64,000 bases of DNA from Anticarsia gemmatalis (lineage: Eukaryota; Arthropoda; Insecta; Lepidoptera; Erebidae), in contig NC_134757.1 in NCBI RefSeq assembly GCF_050436995.1, forward strand, positions 8,134,501 through 8,198,500. Direction: 5' to 3'. This document shows positions 61,680-64,000 of the stretch, piece by piece. Position 1 is the first letter of the stretch. Every line of letters starts with the position of its first letter. The notes beneath the pieces are model-generated. The model searched no databases and was not told the origin of the DNA. It saw nothing but the letters and a program-made list of their open reading frames with translations. Made by a program: the position numbers and the translations under genes.

Positions 61680-61920
61680 ACGCGCTCATAGCTAATTGCG
61701 CTCATCGGCCTACAAACAATCTCGAGGTCAAGCAACGCTTGGCGCAGTCATTCCACAGATGGGTGACCGCATAGTGATATTTGAATTGAGCGTCTCCGTG
61801 CTTCGGAGGGCATGTAAGAAGTCGATGTTGTCAATTAAGATAGCAGTCGATAAGCTAATTCCAAGGCCTTTTGGGCGGCTTGAATAACTCTCACTAGGAA
61901 ACTAACCATACGATAAAAAA
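61680..61920 (+). mobile_element. 5S-rRNA-derived SINE, second subtype
   Basis: The head contains CTCGAGGTCAAGCAACGCTT and CACAGATGGGTGACCGCAT, matching the 5S rRNA internal promoter region. It is followed by GTCTCCGTGCTTCGGAGGGC as in the 54.6-kb element. The 3' half (CAAGGCCTTTTGGGCGGC, ACTAACCATACGATAAA) differs from that element but matches 37817-37896 and 40640-40812. Two SINE subtypes therefore share a 5S-like head with different tails. Confidence 0.8.
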
Positions 61921-62204
61921 AATACATACTTACTACCAGTACATTCACTGAAATGTTTATATTTACTGTCTACTTCTGTGGTGAAATGTATTGCTCCCTA
62001 GAGTTAAAACATCTTTAAATAAAATTGTACGTTCGTAGAATTAGCTAAAGTTAACAATCTTGTTTCGTACTTTGTTGACTGATTTGGAACGTTCTTAGTG
62101 TATATTTCTAAAATAGATTATTGCGGCTACTTTATGTACGTCTTTTCTATTGACTAGAATAAGGTATGTAACGACTTTAAAAATATTATATGAATTAGTG
62201 TCAC
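61921..62204. other. Short unrecognised spacer
   Basis: AT-rich DNA between two SINEs; nothing identified. Confidence 0.5.
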
Positions 62205-62441
62205 CTGCCTCTCTGGCTCGGTGGATAGCGTATACGACAGCTGATTATGCAGTATTGAGTTTGATTCCTAGGTCGGGCAAAGTGATATTGATCTTTTTCT
62301 CAGTAGTATTCCGAAGTCTGGTTCCGTATATATCAATAGGCTCGCCTCCTATTACATGGGGCTAAAATTGTTCTTGGCAAAATTACACCTATGTCTGCGC
62401 CTTTGGATACGACAAGCATGATATTATGTATGTATAAAATA
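62205..62441 (+). mobile_element. tRNA-derived SINE (CTGGCTCGGTGGAT head)
   Basis: The head has an A-box-like TGGCTCGGTGGATAGCG and a B-box-like GAGTTTGATTCCTAGG. The body has GTCTGGTTCCGTATATATCA and GGCTCGCCTCCTATTACATG, a combination I remember from several moth genomes. It ends with TGTCTGCGCCTTTGG and an ATTATGTATGTA tail, related to the SINE tails at 29.4 and 36.0 kb. Confidence 0.75.
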
Positions 62442-63308
62442 AGAAGGTATATCTTCGAAATAGATGAAGTATTCAATCCCTTTGTCGTAAAATACAGTCA
62501 AACGTTTATCCTCCAGTATGTAAATAGCGCTATTTGGTTTTTGCGAGCAATTGATTCTGATAAGACAATGAGTAGGACGGAACGCTTGATCGTTTCCTAG
62601 TGTTAGAATTACCGCGCGTTATGAAAAGGATTTCTTATCTAAATAGTTAGATTACTGTTAATAGTCCAATGTATTTTTGGGTCTGATAGCATACAATTAT
62701 TAGTAACTTACTCAAAAATAAAACAAATTATTGATAAACCTCTTTTTGGGTAACTATAAACTTGGTTCAAGTTTCACGAGGATAATTTTATAAAAATATA
62801 TTGACATGTTTATGTACTTTAAAAAGGGGTAAAATACAGTACGATTAATTACAATTTCATCAATGAACTTGAAGATAAAAATATCATGACTATGTTCACA
62901 AAAAATCATTCCAGCTAAGCTGAGAGCAAATGCCAGTAGTTTTATATAAATGATGTATGGTTTCATTCAGTAAGCTCGTCGGTGTACGCATCAAGTGCTT
63001 TGCAGTCGTAGCGTAAAACGTAAAACTCGGCTCGTACAAATGTGTGGCCGGCGATACTCACGATGTGTAGAACGATATTACACACGGCCAGTAATATAAA
63101 CTAGAGTAATTGGCACAAATGAGGTGCTTTTACGTAAACATTATATTTAATTCTTTAGTTATTTTAAAAATACTGATAGTTTGCTCTTTTATCAAGCTTC
63201 CATTTTGTTTTGAGCTGAAGATCCGATATTTTAGGGTAAATCTGGTAAATTATTTGTATTTGACCTAACGATGTTGGTAAAAAAGTACCACCCTTATTTA
63301 AAGTAAAC
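62442..63308. other. Non-coding stretch, no gene seen
   Basis: AT-rich DNA, no recognised feature; frames up to 70 codons without domain. Confidence 0.5.
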
Positions 63309-63489
63309 AGTAGCAAGAGTCCAGCAGTTAACAGTTGACGTTTGAAGTTTAAAATGCAAACGCAAAAATAGTTTCTACGACGTCCGTTAGATGCGTTGAT
63401 CAGATTTTTATTTTTTGTTTTGTTTTTAAATTTTCTTGATAGGTGGCCAGTCGTTGATAATCAAAAGCGGTAGAGAATCGCGTTACTGA
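63309..63489 (-). mobile_element. CAGTAGC-type MITE, copy G
   Basis: The right end GTAGAGAATCGCGTTACTG is well preserved and the left end is decayed. TACGACGTCCGTTAGATGCG and a GTTTAAAATG block match the family. A T-rich expansion lies in the middle (about 63404-63432). Confidence 0.75.
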
Positions 63490-64000
63490 GCTCCCTCTAT
63501 TGATTTTTTATCCCTAAAAAGAGCAATATAAGACGCTATTTTTAACTCCACGGAAGTTATAAAAACTGAATAAGAAAAGGGTACTGTTGTACTCTTAGAT
63601 AAGGGACCGCCCAGCAACCAGTTAGTTGTGTACATAGTACTATGTCAATATATTCGACAATATTTATCAACAAACACCGCAAGATCCTGAGACAACGACC
63701 TTATAGCTACTTAAGCAGTTACCGAGAAACCTTACGTACTTATCTTTAACAAATGTACTCTATTTTCCTTTGCCAATATTATGTATTTTGTGTGAAAATA
63801 AATAGAGTATGGATATGTATATAATTGTTATTTGCAATTATGTATTTTTTATGTGATCTAAATATAATATATTGTAGTTCGTTTTAATTTACGAACTTTA
63901 GCGTTGCATAGTTATTCATATCTAACGCGACCGTAATAACCTTGGTTTGCTTGGTGTCAACGTTGTAAGGTAACCTTATAGACACATTGTACTTACTGAC
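63490..64000. other. Non-coding stretch to window end, no gene seen
   Basis: AT-rich DNA with no recognised exon, RNA gene or repeat. Confidence 0.55.

Noticed and set aside
1..64000. CRISPR arrays, bacterial operons, phage or viral insertions
   Set aside because: No regularly spaced direct repeats, no dense gene packing and no recognisable viral protein were found in the window.

Overview
The window looks like an insect nuclear genome, most probably a moth or butterfly (Lepidoptera). The DNA is strongly AT-rich, has no bacterial-style gene packing, and carries interspersed repeats of types familiar from Lepidoptera: tRNA-derived SINEs, 5S-rRNA-derived SINEs, short LINE 3' ends, Helitron-like elements with TC...CTAG ends, and MITEs. 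The assignment rests on repeat recognition from memory and was not checked against a database. I found no convincing host protein-coding exon, rRNA gene or functional tRNA gene. Most open frames are 60-106 codons of chance or repeat-derived reading. The window is best read as intergenic or long-intron DNA.

Layout. 1-17 kb is repeat-poor and AT-rich. It has a perfect 50-bp hairpin (892-941), a nested pair of inverted-repeat elements (4.8-5.2 kb), a LINE tail (9.8 kb) and part of a foldback MITE (13.7 kb). 17.0-18.9 kb is the most unusual locus. A fragment of a reverse-transcriptase-type mobile element, with a restriction-like-endonuclease-like C-terminal domain, abuts a large near-identical inverted repeat (arms about 375 bp) whose loop contains a LINE 3' end. 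19-28 kb is mostly featureless, with one LINE tail and one GC-rich island carrying a CRE palindrome (25.8-26.0 kb). 28-41 kb is dense in mobile DNA: two Helitron-like elements, two copies of a 482-bp palindromic element, four copies of a roughly 170-bp MITE, a deleted mariner-superfamily element and several SINE fragments, some nested. 42-49 kb holds a foldback MITE, more Helitron-like elements and a LINE end with a 15-bp target-site duplication. 49-54 kb is nearly repeat-free. 54-64 kb has a complete 5S-like SINE with a 19-bp target-site duplication, further MITE copies, an intact-looking tRNA-derived SINE (60.5 kb) and other SINEs.

Nothing here forms an operon or pathway. What the window records is transposition history. 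Young insertions can be recognised by intact target duplications or high copy identity: the 482-bp element pair, the 54.6-kb and 60.5-kb SINEs, the 47.5-kb LINE end and the 17.7-18.9-kb inverted repeat. The best candidates for something undescribed are the 482-bp element, built almost entirely of nested hairpins, and the long inverted repeat joined to the endonuclease-like coding fragment.
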